64,000 bases of DNA from Saccharopolyspora phatthalungensis (lineage in GTDB: Bacteria > Actinomycetota > Actinomycetes > Mycobacteriales > Pseudonocardiaceae), in NCBI RefSeq assembly GCF_014203395.1, contig NZ_JACHIW010000001.1, positions 2,666,001 to 2,730,000 on the forward strand. Direction: 5' to 3'. Within the stretch, counting starts at the first letter, position 1. Each line of letters begins with the position of its first letter. Shown here in pieces: positions 26,167 to 35,897 of the stretch. The notes under the pieces are model-generated. The model did no database searches. It saw only the letters and a list, made by a program, of their open reading frames with translations, and had not been told where the DNA came from. The position numbers and the translations under genes were made by a program.

Positions 26167-26547
26167 TCCCGGTCTTCGCCAGGCCAGCCGGAAATAGCCG
26201 ATGACGCGGCGAGTGTCCTCAGTGGTCGCGTAGGGCACTTGCGTCGGTGGGTTGTCGGTGCGTGCGTCGTCGATGAGCACGCCGTCCACTCGGGACCGGA
26301 TGCTGCCGAGGATCACTTGGCGGCATTGCTCCGCAAGCTGCCATGCCTGCGCGCGGTCCAGGCCATAACAGGCCACTTCCACGCGGGGGAAGTCGGTGAT
26401 CCTGTCGTCGCTGCCGCCGACGCGGTTCACCCTGATCAGCGGCGGCGTGAGGTCGGCCGGAGTCGCGGTGACCGTGGGCGCGACCTGCTCCAGCAGCGTC
26501 ATCACGACGGTTTCGGCGTCCGGAAACGGAGGCAGGACCAGGCCCAT
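26149..26547 (-). CDS. Tail terminator-like protein
   Basis: The protein has 132 residues. Position before the tube gene and the segments DFPRVEVACYGLDRAQAWQL and GYFRLAWRRP fit tail terminator (neck) proteins of siphoviruses. It overlaps the 3' end of the opposite-strand membrane protein gene. Confidence 0.72.
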   Translation of the reverse strand: MGLVLPPFPDAETVVMTLLEQVAPTVTATPADLTPPLIRVNRVGGSDDRITDFPRVEVACYGLDRAQAWQLAEQCRQVILGSIRSRVDGVLIDDARTDNPPTQVPYATTEDTRRVIGYFRLAWRRPGSFLKD

Positions 26548-26550
26548 GTC

Positions 26551-26868
26551 TTAGCCCGCTTCCACGATGTCGATCGTGCGACTGAGCACGTGATAGGCGT
26601 GCGGCTGGCACTCGTTGCCCCACTCCACGGCCGCCGAGTGCGGTGCGGTGGCCACGATCAGCCCTACGGGCCGGTCGTTGCGTCGGCCGCCGAGCCCGCC
26701 GTCTTCGGCGCGGAGGTTCGCGGCGTACTCGCCGGTCCTGCGTGGCGCGATGCGCTGGGCGAACTGCGCGCCGCCCCGCGCCCGATCCATGATCAGGTCA
26801 TGCACCTCGGGACCGCGCAGCAGCGCGGCGAGGCCCTGGTGGTCGAGTCTGAATTCGACGTTCGCCAT
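26551..26868 (-). CDS. HK97 gp10-like tail completion protein
   Basis: The protein has 105 residues. The pattern APRRTGEYAANLRAEDGG followed by SAAVEWGNE is characteristic of HK97 gp10-type proteins that close the head-tail interface. It is one of five consecutive connector genes with tight spacing. Confidence 0.83.
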   Translation of the reverse strand: MANVEFRLDHQGLAALLRGPEVHDLIMDRARGGAQFAQRIAPRRTGEYAANLRAEDGGLGGRRNDRPVGLIVATAPHSAAVEWGNECQPHAYHVLSRTIDIVEAG

Positions 26869-27201
26869 TCAGCCGGTCACCCTCTCCAGGTTGATCACGC
26901 ACACACCCGCATCCTCCACGAACGGGCTTCGGTAGCACTGGGGTTCACCGCTGACCGCCCACCGGGTGCCGTCGGGCAGCACCACGCGGTCAGTTGCCAG
27001 GACATCGGCGTTCAGCCCTGCGTAGACCCTCATGCGCGCGGTGACCTGATCGGCCCGATCGGTGTCCTCGGACGATCCCGCCGGGGCAAGGACGCAGTCC
27101 TCGACGACATGCACAGTGGGCGGCAGGGAATCGCCGTAGCGGTCGGTACCCGATGGGCGGGACACCGTGATCCGTTGCCCGATCAGTCCTTCGGGCGTCA
27201 T
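26869..27201 (-). CDS. Head-tail stopper-like protein
   Basis: The 110-residue product has a beta-rich pattern (QRITVSRPSGTDRYGDSLP, DRVVLPDGTRWAVSG) expected for stopper proteins next to gp10-like proteins. The start at 27201 overlaps the upstream stop (ATGA). Confidence 0.7.
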   Translation of the reverse strand: MTPEGLIGQRITVSRPSGTDRYGDSLPPTVHVVEDCVLAPAGSSEDTDRADQVTARMRVYAGLNADVLATDRVVLPDGTRWAVSGEPQCYRSPFVEDAGVCVINLERVTG

Positions 27202-27560
27202 TCTCCGTCCACAACGGACTGTGTAGCGGTGCCGACGCTGAACGCCTTGCCCTTGCCGACTGCCCGACGCAGCCGGGTGCGCTGCTCGCGGCTCAGCGCC
27301 AGACCGGAGCTGCCGGTGTCGGCGTAGGTCGCCGAGTACGGCCCGATCGTGGTCGAGGCCGCACCGCCAGGTGTGGGCACAGCAGCCTCGCCCAGCTCCA
27401 GCGCCACAGCCGCCACCCCTGGCGGGACCGGCTCGGGCAGGTCGCCGATTTCGGCGATGATCGCCGCCAGCACCCACGTGTGGATCGCGGCGGCGGTCTC
27501 CTCCGAGACCGCGCGGCCGGCCAGCGCGGCGAGGGTGGCTGCGGTGAACAGCTCGGCCAC
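27198..27560 (-). CDS. Head-tail adaptor-like protein
   Basis: The protein has 120 residues. A helical N-terminal half (EETAAAIHTWVLAAIIAEIG) precedes a Gly/Thr-rich region and a basic helix (LSREQRTRLRRAVGKGKAFS). Position after the capsid gene fits the adaptor that binds the portal. Confidence 0.7.
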   Translation of the reverse strand: MAELFTAATLAALAGRAVSEETAAAIHTWVLAAIIAEIGDLPEPVPPGVAAVALELGEAAVPTPGGAASTTIGPYSATYADTGSSGLALSREQRTRLRRAVGKGKAFSVGTATQSVVDGE

Positions 27561-27563
27561 GCC

Positions 27564-27776
27564 TTACTCCGACCGTGCCCGCCGGGTCTTGGCCGAAGCG
27601 TCCTTGCCGGACGTGTCGCCGTCGTCGGGCTTACCCGTCTCGCGGACACCCAGCTCGGGCGGGAGCTTGCGCAGCTCGGCCGCCGTCTTGGCATCCACGT
27701 CGGCCACCCCGTCGGTGAAGCGCACGCCGAGGTCGCGCACGATCAGGCCGGGATGCTGCTCGCTGGTGAACTTCAC
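27564..27776 (-). CDS. Small head-module protein
   Basis: The protein has 70 residues, starting at a GTG that overlaps the previous stop (GTGA). It contains GLIVRDLGVRFTDGVADVD and a basic, charged tail. Similar short proteins follow the capsid gene in many actinophages; function unknown. Confidence 0.7.
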   Translation of the reverse strand: MKFTSEQHPGLIVRDLGVRFTDGVADVDAKTAAELRKLPPELGVRETGKPDDGDTSGKDASAKTRRARSE

Positions 27777-27886
27777 GACCCGCCGCCCTTCTTAGTGTTG
27801 TGGCTGCCCTTCTTCGGGCCGGGCTTGGCCCCGCGCCCGGAGATGCGCTGGTCCTTCGGCGTTCCGGAGTTCGGCCTGCCGCCCAT
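27773..27886 (-). CDS. Very small basic protein after the capsid gene
   Basis: The protein has 37 residues, rich in Gly, Lys and Arg (MGGRPNSGTPKDQRISGRGA). It starts 5 bases after the capsid stop and its TGA overlaps the next GTG. The tight overlaps favour a real gene. Confidence 0.6.
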   Translation of the reverse strand: MGGRPNSGTPKDQRISGRGAKPGPKKGSHNTKKGGGS

Positions 27887-27891
27887 GACGA

Positions 27892-28878
27892 TCAAGCCGC
27901 CGGGGTCGTGGTGAGTCCGGTGATCTTGCCGTGGGCGCGCTCGTTGCCGTAGTTCAAGCCCACTTCGCCGTAGATCTGGTACTTGTCGCTGGCGCCGGTC
28001 TTCGCCAGCGGCTCAGTGAACAGGAATCCGCGGCCGGGGATGCGCAGGAACACCGGGGCCAGCTCGTCCAGCGACGCGACGATCACCGTGTCGGCGGGCA
28101 TGTAGCGGTTGAGCATGATGTTCAGCCGCCCAAAGTCGGTCTCGATGGTCTGCAACGCGACCCCGCCGACGTTGCGGGTCTGCTCGCGGTAGCCCTTGTC
28201 GGCGATGAATGCCTTGGTGAGCTGTCGCTTCTGGAAGGCGTTGCAGATCAGCGTCGCCGTCTCCGAAACGGTGAGCCCGCCGTTCTCCCATGTTTCCTGG
28301 AGCAGATCCACGATCAGCTCCTCGGTCAGCGCGGCGGCGGTGGCGTTGGTGATCACATTGGTCTGGATGGCCTGGAGAAGGCCCCGCGTCTTGCGCGGCT
28401 GGGTGTTGTCCGTCGGCTGCGCGAACGTGCCAGTGATGAAGGACAGCTCGATGTCGCGGGCGATCTGCTCCAGGTGCCGCTGGGTCTGCCAGGTCAGCTC
28501 GTCGCCGACCGGGTTGATGCCGCTGATCGCGCCCGAGGTCGACACCGCCGAACCGGTGCCCGCGTATTGGCCGGTTGCGGCCTCGCGGGTGTAGGAGATG
28601 TCCAGCGCTTCCTGATGGATCTCCACCGTGTTGAAGTTGTTCCAGCGCGTACGGGCCTCGGGCTCCGGGGCATCCGCGCCCTCCAGGCGCTGCCGGGAGT
28701 TGTCGGCCGCGCGCAGGTCGTAGGACTGCCAGGTGAAGATCGTGGAGTCCGTGGACTGGCCGCCGGTCAGCCCGCCGATCGAGGACAGCAGCGGGGTATC
28801 GGTCGGCGTGACCGCGAACAGCTCGCCCACGTAGTTCGGCGAGTTGAACGTGGTGATCATGCCGGTAATGCCGGGCAT
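27892..28878 (-). CDS. Major capsid protein (DUF5309 / SU10-type)
   Basis: The protein has 328 residues. It begins MPGITGMITTFNSPNYVGEL and has an EALDISYTREAATGQYAG segment, a central QTRNVGGVALQTIETDFGRL segment and ENGG loops, all of which follow the DUF5309 capsid family with an HK97 fold. The scaffold gene is immediately upstream, the connector genes downstream. Confidence 0.88.
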   Translation of the reverse strand: MPGITGMITTFNSPNYVGELFAVTPTDTPLLSSIGGLTGGQSTDSTIFTWQSYDLRAADNSRQRLEGADAPEPEARTRWNNFNTVEIHQEALDISYTREAATGQYAGTGSAVSTSGAISGINPVGDELTWQTQRHLEQIARDIELSFITGTFAQPTDNTQPRKTRGLLQAIQTNVITNATAAALTEELIVDLLQETWENGGLTVSETATLICNAFQKRQLTKAFIADKGYREQTRNVGGVALQTIETDFGRLNIMLNRYMPADTVIVASLDELAPVFLRIPGRGFLFTEPLAKTGASDKYQIYGEVGLNYGNERAHGKITGLTTTPAA

Positions 28879-28922
28879 CGCATTTCTCCTGTTCTGCTAC
28901 GACGCCGACACCTCGACGCCGA

Positions 28923-29570
28923 TCAGCTCGACTTGCGTTCGAGCAGTTGCGCGGTCTTCAGCCGCAGCGCTTCCCGGTGATCCCCGTTGCGCTCGGCCTC
29001 GCGGATCTGGTCCGCGACCGACACCCCGCCCCTCGCGCCCTGGCCGGGATCGGGGTTCGGGCCACGCCGACCGCCCTCGGCCGCCGCGAGGTGCGGGCGG
29101 TCCTTGAGCACGGCGGCTACGTCCTCGGCGATAGCGGCGGTGTCGATCTCGCCGTCCTCGGTGACGTAGCGCGCCTTGTCGTCCAGGTAGCGCGGGGCGT
29201 CGGCGGGAGTGGCCCACCCGTGTGCGGCGGCGCGGATCTCGGCGTTGATCGCGGAGGTCAGCGCCGACTTGGCACGGGCCTCGGCCTCGTCGGCGCGGGC
29301 GGCGTTCTTCTCGGCCTCGGTGCGGTTGGCTTCCTCGGCCTCGTCCCACTTCTTGGCCTTATCCCGGTTCTCGCGTGCGCGAGACTCCCACTTGCGGGAC
29401 TGGGCAAGGGTCTGCTCGTAGAGCTTGCGGTAATCCTTCTCCGGCTCGTCCTGCGTGGACTTCTCATCGGCGGGCTTGCCAGCCGGCGACTGCGTGCCGG
29501 GGTCGGACTGCTGCGGTGTGTCGTCGGTCCCGCCGTCGGCGGGGGCGTCTGCCGTGGTGGTGTCGGACAT
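28923..29570 (-). CDS. Scaffolding-like protein
   Basis: The protein has 215 residues. An acidic disordered N-terminus is followed by a long charged helix (about 45-105, rich in Glu, Lys, Arg and Ala) and a Gly/Arg-rich part. This composition and its position directly before the capsid gene are those of head scaffolds. GGAGG precedes the ATG. Confidence 0.82.
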   Translation of the reverse strand: MSDTTTADAPADGGTDDTPQQSDPGTQSPAGKPADEKSTQDEPEKDYRKLYEQTLAQSRKWESRARENRDKAKKWDEAEEANRTEAEKNAARADEAEARAKSALTSAINAEIRAAAHGWATPADAPRYLDDKARYVTEDGEIDTAAIAEDVAAVLKDRPHLAAAEGGRRGPNPDPGQGARGGVSVADQIREAERNGDHREALRLKTAQLLERKSS

Positions 29571-29963
29571 GAACTGTGGTTCCTCCCGTGCGGGATCGCC
29601 GGGCGTGCCGTGCGGAGCCCGGTACTGCGGCGGAAAGGGATTGCGCCGTGCGGCGCGAGAAGGCGAAGCGGCACGGACTCGTGCCGCTCAGCGCGAGAAG
29701 CCAGAGCGACGCGAGTCCGTTCCGCCCAGCGCGGGGGACAAGGCCAAGAAATAGCATGCCCGTTGACCCTGCCGAAACGCCACGAGGCTGCGGGTATATC
29801 TCATCCGCCGCAGGCCCCGGGAAAAGTGTTACCGATGCTGGCACTTGGATGGAGGCGCGAGCTTCGCTCCACGTGCCAGCAGGGTGATCCTGCCCTGTAT
29901 TGGCGCATGGCATGCAAGAATGCTTGAGTGCTCGCAGGCCAACCGTCCGATTCGGAGTTGTTC
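29571..29963. other. Intergenic stretch before the phosphotransferase gene, with hairpin
   Basis: No gene is supported here. A long hairpin lies at 29837-29880 with GCTGGCAC and GTGCCAGC as outer stem and a partly paired GGAGGCG/CGCTCC inner part. It sits about 85 bases before the phosphotransferase start and could be a leader structure or the remains of a terminator. The A+T-richer part at 29890-29925 may contain the promoter. Confidence 0.5.
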
Positions 29964-30731
29964 GTGCCAGCGAGAGTGCGCACCCTGGCCAGAGGACGCG
30001 CCGTCACACCGGTCTGGCGGAACCAGCTCGGTGGATTGACCTTCGAGGTCCAGTCGGACGCCAGACGGGAGTTCATCAAGTGGGCGCCGACCGGCAGCGA
30101 CACCGCCCTGAAGCCGGAAATCGCTCGCTTACGCTGGGCGGCGTCATACATGGACGTGCCGAAGGTGCTGGACTACGGCAGTGACGACGCCGGTACGTGG
30201 TTGATCACCGAGGGCGTGCCCGGTTACAACGCCGTCTGCGACCGCTGGAAGGCGGAACCGAAGACCGCTGTCATCGCCATCGGCGAGGGACTTCGCGCAC
30301 TGCACGACACACTGCCAGTCAACGAGTGCCCATTCTCCTGGACGGCCGAGACCCGGCTGGCCGAGGTGCATCGGCTTGCAGCCCAAGGTCGACTCGGCCC
30401 AGCGCACTGGCATCCCGAACACCAAGCGCTCGACGTCCGTACCGCCGTGCAAATCGCAGACCAGCCGCCACCGATCGACAAGCTCGTCGTGTGCCACGGC
30501 GACGCGTGTGCACCCAACACGCTGATCGGAGACGACGGGAACTGGACCGGGCACGTCGACTTTGGATCGCTTGGGGTCGCTGACCGGTGGGCGGATCTGG
30601 CCATCGCGACCTGGAGCACCCAGTGGAACTACGGGCCCGGGTGGGAAAGGCGCCTGCTCGACGCTTACGGCATCGACCCGGACCCAATACGGACCGCCTA
30701 CTACCGATTGCTCTGGGACCTCGGTCCGTGA
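29964..30731 (+). CDS. Aminoglycoside 3'-phosphotransferase-like enzyme
   Basis: The enzyme has about 255 residues, near the usual APH(3') length. Residues equivalent to the catalytic set are present: Lys in FIKWAP, Glu in LKPEIARLRW, the Brenner motif VVCHGDACAPN with catalytic Asp and Asn, and the metal-binding Asp in HVDFGSLGVADRWADLA. APH(3') enzymes transfer the gamma-phosphate of ATP to the 3'-hydroxyl of kanamycin/neomycin-class drugs. The GTG at 29964 has CGGAG 6 bases upstream; GTG 29928 is possible but lacks such a site. It lies on the strand opposite to the head genes. Substrate range cannot be read from sequence. Confidence 0.88.
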   Translation: MPARVRTLARGRAVTPVWRNQLGGLTFEVQSDARREFIKWAPTGSDTALKPEIARLRWAASYMDVPKVLDYGSDDAGTWLITEGVPGYNAVCDRWKAEPKTAVIAIGEGLRALHDTLPVNECPFSWTAETRLAEVHRLAAQGRLGPAHWHPEHQALDVRTAVQIADQPPPIDKLVVCHGDACAPNTLIGDDGNWTGHVDFGSLGVADRWADLAIATWSTQWNYGPGWERRLLDAYGIDPDPIRTAYYRLLWDLGP

Positions 30732-30856
30732 CTCGCCCGCCGACGACCGGGTGACAGAACTGCCGCTCCGGGCACGTCCCAAACACATCCGGGGGGTTGA
30801 CAACCAGATTGGGATTCCCCGACCCAGCTACCGGCTTCGCGCGTTCACTGGGGAGC

Positions 30857-31897
30857 TCAGCGAGTCAGGTAGGCATGGCGGCGGAGTTGGCGCACCAACT
30901 CTTCGCGGTCCCACCCGAACTCGTGGCCCAGCTGGAAAATCTCACCTGGAGTCAGGCGAGGAGCTTCGGTGACGCGGTAGCGGCTGCCGGACACCTTGCG
31001 CAGCTCGCTGTCCGGCCGCCGCCGGAGCCGACCATCCGGCAGGATCTCGTAGCCGCCGTATAGGGCTCGCGTGGTCGTGCCGGTGGTCGTGATCTGCATG
31101 GTCCGGCCGAATGCCTGGACCGTCGCCATTCCGCTCCGAGCATTGACGACCTGGGAGATGTCGCCGCCCATGCGGATGACCTCGGCGTTGGCCAGGCCGA
31201 AGCGCCGGTTCTGCTCGGCCTCGCTCATCGCGTGGAACAGCGCGGTCGGCTCGTTCTCCGGCCGCCCGTCGCGCCACTCCTGGCGGCTGACCGGGACCAT
31301 CGTGCAGTCGCAACGCGGGTGCCGGAGGAAACCCGTGCTGTAGCGGTAGAACCTCCCAGCGAGCACGATGCAGCGATCGCACGCGGGCAGGCGCACCACC
31401 CGCTCGTGACCGGCAGCGCCAGGGTGCGCAGTCTCGGCGACCTGCACGGCCGACCGCCCCGCATCGTTGATCTCGGTCGAGACATAGGTCAGCGCCCGCC
31501 GGAGACCGACCTGATGGGCGTCCGTTGTGGACATCCCGGCGCGCAGGTTCTCCAAAAGCCACACCTGGAGCGCGGTGGCCAGCCATTCCAAGCTCATACC
31601 GCCAGCGGTCACGCCGCCGAAGCTCGCGGGCAGCACCGAGGCCACCGCAGATTCGTCGGTGCCGGACAGTGCCTCGTCCACGAACGGCTGCGCCAGCGCG
31701 GCGGCGTAGATCTGGCCGTTCGTGACCGCCGAGATGAACACCGGCAGGATCGCGGTCGGGTACGCAGAGCTCAGCCGGTCGGGCACGACTTCGCGCCACG
31801 CCTGCTCTACCTCGTTGGCGGCCCGCCGGACGGTGGCCTGGTTGGCGTCCTGGTGGTCGTGGCCGATCTCGGTGCGCTCGGCCGTCGGCGCGGTCAT
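30857..31897 (-). CDS. Minor head / capsid morphogenesis protein
   Basis: The protein has 346 residues. A largely helical N-terminal half is followed by a Cys-containing segment LPACDRCIVLAGRFYRYSTG and HPRCDCTMVP, typical of MuF/SPP1 gp7-like minor head proteins of actinophages. It directly follows the portal gene with a 4-base overlap. Likely role: DNA ejection or capsid assembly at the portal vertex. Confidence 0.8.
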   Translation of the reverse strand: MTAPTAERTEIGHDHQDANQATVRRAANEVEQAWREVVPDRLSSAYPTAILPVFISAVTNGQIYAAALAQPFVDEALSGTDESAVASVLPASFGGVTAGGMSLEWLATALQVWLLENLRAGMSTTDAHQVGLRRALTYVSTEINDAGRSAVQVAETAHPGAAGHERVVRLPACDRCIVLAGRFYRYSTGFLRHPRCDCTMVPVSRQEWRDGRPENEPTALFHAMSEAEQNRRFGLANAEVIRMGGDISQVVNARSGMATVQAFGRTMQITTTGTTTRALYGGYEILPDGRLRRRPDSELRKVSGSRYRVTEAPRLTPGEIFQLGHEFGWDREELVRQLRRHAYLTR

Positions 31898-33342
31898 CCG
31901 CTGGCGCTACCGGCGGGCACCGGGGACCGCCGCTGCTGGTCGGCGGCGGCGGGTTCGGCCTTCGGTCCTGTCTCGGCCGCCGGGTCGTAGACCGCTCGGG
32001 TCACGTCCTCGCGGTCCTCGCGCTCCATGTCCGCGATCTGAGTCTGGGTGTAGCCCAGGGTGCGGCGCGCCATCCGGCGCGGTACCAGCTTGTCGGCCTG
32101 GTAGAGCTTGACCACCGCGTCGGACTTTTGCGCGAACGTCGGCGTCGCCGCGTCGGCCCAGGCGGTCTCCATCCAGCGCGCCGAGTCCGGCACGGAGCCG
32201 TCACGCACGAGCATCACCAGCCGCATGATCCGTTCCCAAGCGGTCTCGAAGCCCTTGATCCGCCGCTCGGCCCGCTTGACGTGCCGGGCTTCGGCGGCGC
32301 GGATGCCGTCGGCGCTGGCGGGGTTGTCGCTGGAGTAGCCGAGGTGGTGCAGCGCGAGGCCGGCGACCGTGGATACCTGGGTTGCCAGCGCTCGCAGTGT
32401 GTTGTGGAAGTTGGTCAGGTCGGCCTCGTTGAACTGGCCGACCTCAACGCCATCGTCCTTTTTGGTCTTGGAGGTGGACCAGATCTTGCCCGCGATCGTC
32501 TGCCAGACGGAGACTTTCTTGCCGTCGGCGTCGGTGAAGTCGTCCTCATCGAACCCGAGCGCCCAACGCCTTGGCATGGCGTGGAATTCGGCGCTGATCA
32601 TCATGTCCGTGGCGATCTTGCAGGCCGCGTCGGACAGCGGGATAACGTCGGCCAGCTCGGACGTGCCCAGCGGTGCCCACAGCTGCGGCCGGTTCACGAT
32701 CGGGACCACCAGGACTTCGCCGAGGCCGTGATCATCGCGTGAGACCTCGATGTAACCGCCGCTCTCGCGGGAGACCACGTAGGTCACCGTGTAGTCCGGC
32801 AGGTAAAGCGTGATGAAGTACCGGACTTCGCCGTCGGGAGTGGAGTCGTGCCAGCGCTTGATCGCGGCGATGACCCGCCGGGTCGCCGGGTCCAGCTCCA
32901 CATGGACCTCAAGCGGCGACTCGATCGTGACCAGCGGGTACTGCGCGTCGGCAGGGCGCGGGTTCGCGCCGACGATCGCGTAGGCCCGCTTCATCACCAT
33001 CGCGGTGACGTGGGCCTGCTGATACCCGGCGTCGAGGTCGTTGTACTGCGCCACGTGGTCCAGGTCGCGGTCGAGCTTGGGTTGCCCGCCGAGCCGGAAG
33101 CCCTGGAGATCGATCCGTTCTTCCAGCGCGTCGACCACGAGGCGCGGCCAGTTGATGACCACCTGGCGGACTCGCTCATCCAGCGTGTCCATCAGCTCCG
33201 GGTGCATGTACGAAAGCCGCTGCTGACCCTCGTAGTACTCCAGCAGGCGACGCAGCTCGGGAAGCTCGTTGTTGTGCTGAAGGATCAGCCGGGTCAGCCA
33301 TTGCTGCTCCACCTGCGTGGGAGCGTCACCAATCGCCACCAA
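31894..33342 (-). CDS. Portal protein (SPP1 gp6-like)
   Basis: The protein has 482 residues. The pattern LRRLLEYYEGQQRLSY, VINWPRLVVDALEERIDLQG and later MRLVMLVRDGSVPDSARWME is that of actinophage portal proteins. It forms the dodecameric DNA gate and terminase dock. No interruption is seen. Confidence 0.92.
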   Translation of the reverse strand: MVAIGDAPTQVEQQWLTRLILQHNNELPELRRLLEYYEGQQRLSYMHPELMDTLDERVRQVVINWPRLVVDALEERIDLQGFRLGGQPKLDRDLDHVAQYNDLDAGYQQAHVTAMVMKRAYAIVGANPRPADAQYPLVTIESPLEVHVELDPATRRVIAAIKRWHDSTPDGEVRYFITLYLPDYTVTYVVSRESGGYIEVSRDDHGLGEVLVVPIVNRPQLWAPLGTSELADVIPLSDAACKIATDMMISAEFHAMPRRWALGFDEDDFTDADGKKVSVWQTIAGKIWSTSKTKKDDGVEVGQFNEADLTNFHNTLRALATQVSTVAGLALHHLGYSSDNPASADGIRAAEARHVKRAERRIKGFETAWERIMRLVMLVRDGSVPDSARWMETAWADAATPTFAQKSDAVVKLYQADKLVPRRMARRTLGYTQTQIADMEREDREDVTRAVYDPAAETGPKAEPAAADQQRRSPVPAGSASG

Positions 33343-33549
33343 CCCACCCCCGTCCGTTCAGTGCGAAGGGGTGGGTGCAGAGGTCACGGTGATCTGCAAG
33401 CGTGGCGTCGCCACTACCCGCCAAGGCGACTGCGTACGGACCAAACCCGCCGAATCCAGGCCGTACGTCCCGTGTGCGGCTGCCGAAGACGCCTAGCACA
33501 CGCCGCTCTCGTTTCCAGGATCGACAGCTTCGCCGCGTGGTAGAGAGGC

Positions 33550-34164
33550 GTGGTGACGATTCCTTTGCCACTTCAGACCGCTCTGATCAGTGCGATCACT
33601 GCTGCGGTCGTAACGCTGCTTGTTGAGTACGTAGCGAAACCGCACCTTGAAGCACGAAAAGATCGTGTCCTCGAAGCGACCCGCGCAAAACGTGCTGTGG
33701 ATACCTCGTTGGGCGGCATCATGTCGGCTGCGGTACGACTCATGGTCGCTGCGACGAAGGCGGACAACTGGGACACGGTCTCAGAACACCTGAAGATCCT
33801 TGACGAGCGCGTAGCTGCTCTGGAGCTCCATCACGCTCAAGCGCGCGGCGCAATGCCCAATCGACAGCGCGAGCTCGCAGACAAAGCAGTTGACGCCGTG
33901 ACGTCCGTGCCGTTGCAAATAGAAGCCGTGTTCTTTAACTGGCAGGACCGGCGTCGGGAGCCGGTCTTTCAGAAGGTAATCCGCAGGCAGCATATTCAGA
34001 TAAGGGATGCCGCCACACTGGTGCAGAGTGCATACGGGTGGCCGCGAATGACCCGATGGAAACCGCTGCGCACCAAACGGGTCGCGCTCTTCAAAGCCGC
34101 TGCGGACGAGTTGCAGAACGAAATTAATTCGCCGTATAGATTTCTCGAAGTCGAAATCCTGTGA
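33550..34164 (+). CDS. Membrane-anchored protein inserted between portal and terminase genes
   Basis: The protein has 204 residues. One N-terminal transmembrane helix (about 7-27, ALISAITAAVVTLLVEYVAK) is followed by a helical cytoplasmic domain. It is on the strand opposite to the late genes. GTG at 33550 or 33553 follows GAGAGG. The 3' end is 14 bases from the converging terminase gene. No family is recognised; it resembles in plan the other two opposite-strand membrane genes. Confidence 0.68.
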   Translation: MVTIPLPLQTALISAITAAVVTLLVEYVAKPHLEARKDRVLEATRAKRAVDTSLGGIMSAAVRLMVAATKADNWDTVSEHLKILDERVAALELHHAQARGAMPNRQRELADKAVDAVTSVPLQIEAVFFNWQDRRREPVFQKVIRRQHIQIRDAATLVQSAYGWPRMTRWKPLRTKRVALFKAAADELQNEINSPYRFLEVEIL

Positions 34165-34178
34165 GCCCGTATATCCGA

Positions 34179-35854
34179 CTACCGCACGACCATGCGGCCG
34201 GACTTCGCGTGCTTCTGCGCCAGCTCGCGCCAGCGGGTGATCGCCATCGCGGCCGTGGGTACGGCGTCGATGCGCTTGCCGACGGCGTTGCGGTCGGGCT
34301 TGTCGGGCCGGAGCTGGTCGGCGTCGCCGGGTGGGTGGCGCACTTCCACCACGTCGAAGTTCCACTCGGCGACTGGGTTGGCGTGGTGGGTCCAGCCGCG
34401 TGATTTGGTGAGCGCCATCAGCTCGGTCATGCCGAACGTGAGCCCGCGGTAGGTCTGGGCGATCGGTGCGAGGTCAAGCCGCGTCTTCTTTTGGATCTCC
34501 TGGCGGACCGGCTCGCCGGACCACTCGTCGTATCCGGCGGCCATGACCTTGAAGTCGCGGCAGTCGGCGGCGACGTCGGCGTAGATCACGTCGTAGTCGA
34601 TGACGTCGCCGGGCGTGACGGTGATCCATCCGCCGTCGGCCCACTGCGAGACCCGCCCGTTGGTCCGGCCGTCGAGGAACTGCACGGCCGCTTCGGGCAG
34701 CCAGAACCGCCACAGCATCGAGGGCACGCCGTCCAGGCCGTCGGGCACGAACAACGCCCACGCGGTCATGTCGAGCTTGGCGGCGAGGTCGAGACCGCCG
34801 TAAGCCCGGCGGCCGGCCAGCTCGGCGCGCAGCCAGTCCGGGGCCGGGGCGACCGTGCCCGCGCAATGCCGGTACAGGGCATCGGCATCCAGCGATGCGC
34901 CTGTTGCACCCACTGGTTGAGCCGGTACTGCCGGAAGGCGTTCTCTTTGCTCGGATCGTTCTTCGCCTCTTCGGCTTCCTGCCGCAGCGACCGGATCGAA
35001 AGAAAGTCGCCCAGCGCCGGGTTCGCCTTCGGCCAGTTTCGCTCATCCCAGGGGTCGGCGTCTTCGGGGACGTTGCGCACGTAGGCGAAGCGGTGCCGCG
35101 CCCGGTCCGGGTCGTCCATGATCCGCACACACTCGTTGTGCTCGCTGCGGGCGAAGCTGGCCGGGTCGTCCCCGGCCGTGGTCGCGGCCACCATGAGCGG
35201 TTGCATCCGCGTACCCATGCCGGTGCGCATGGCGTCCCACAACCGGGCGTCGCGCTGGGTCAGCACCTCGTCGAAGACCACGCCGTGCGGGTTGTGGCCG
35301 AGGTTGCCCGCCGCGTCGGCGGCGACCACTTCGTAGTAGCTGCCGGTGCGCTCGTCGATGATCCGTTTGATGTGGTCCTTGACCACCAGCCGCGCCGAGA
35401 GCACCGGGGAGAGCTTGACCATGCGGGCGGCCACGTCGAAAACCTTGGCGGCCTGGCCCCGGTCCATCGCGCAGCCGTAGATCTCCGCGCCCTCCACGTC
35501 GTCGCCGACCAGGAGGTAGAGCGCGATGAACGCCAGCAGCTCGCTCTTGCCGTTCTTGCGCGCGAGCTCGATCCAGCCGATCTGGTATCGGCGGACGTAG
35601 GACTCCCATTCGGGGTCCCAGGTGACTTCGCCGAACAGCGGCTCGATGATGTCGCTGCGCTGCCAGGTCGAGAGCACGAACGGCCGCCTGGCCCACTTGT
35701 CCTTGGTGTGGACGCACAGCTCGGCACAGAAGGCCACCGCGTGCGCCGCCCGCTGGCGGCAGAAGTGGTTACCGCGCTTGCGGCAGGACTTCCCGTCGAG
35801 GGTGAAGCCGCACTCCGGCAGCCGCGTACGGCCGTTCGCACCAGCCCTACCCAT
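34179..35854 (-). pseudogene. terL: Large terminase subunit, split by a frameshift
   Basis: The 5' part (35854-34766) contains the ATPase with a Walker A-like ARKNGKSELL and Walker B NPHGVVFDEV. The nuclease part (34913-34179) contains YGGLDLAAKLDMTAWALF with a catalytic Asp and AMAITRWRELAQKHAK. The frames join near 34878-34884: the minus strand reads CCGATGCCCTGTACC, and adding one G (ATGGCC) yields RWMPMALYRHCAG, a normal terminase transition. Without a full-length TerL the prophage cannot package DNA. A sequence error is equally possible. Confidence 0.88.
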
Positions 35855-35897
35855 TCAGCCGTCCCCAGTGCATGTCGAGTCGAAGTACGGTCGCGCC

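Noticed and set aside
28631..28650. Another copy of the GTGTTGAA operator half site in the capsid gene
   Set aside because: Only one half site is present and it lies within coding sequence on conserved codons; chance occurrence is likely.
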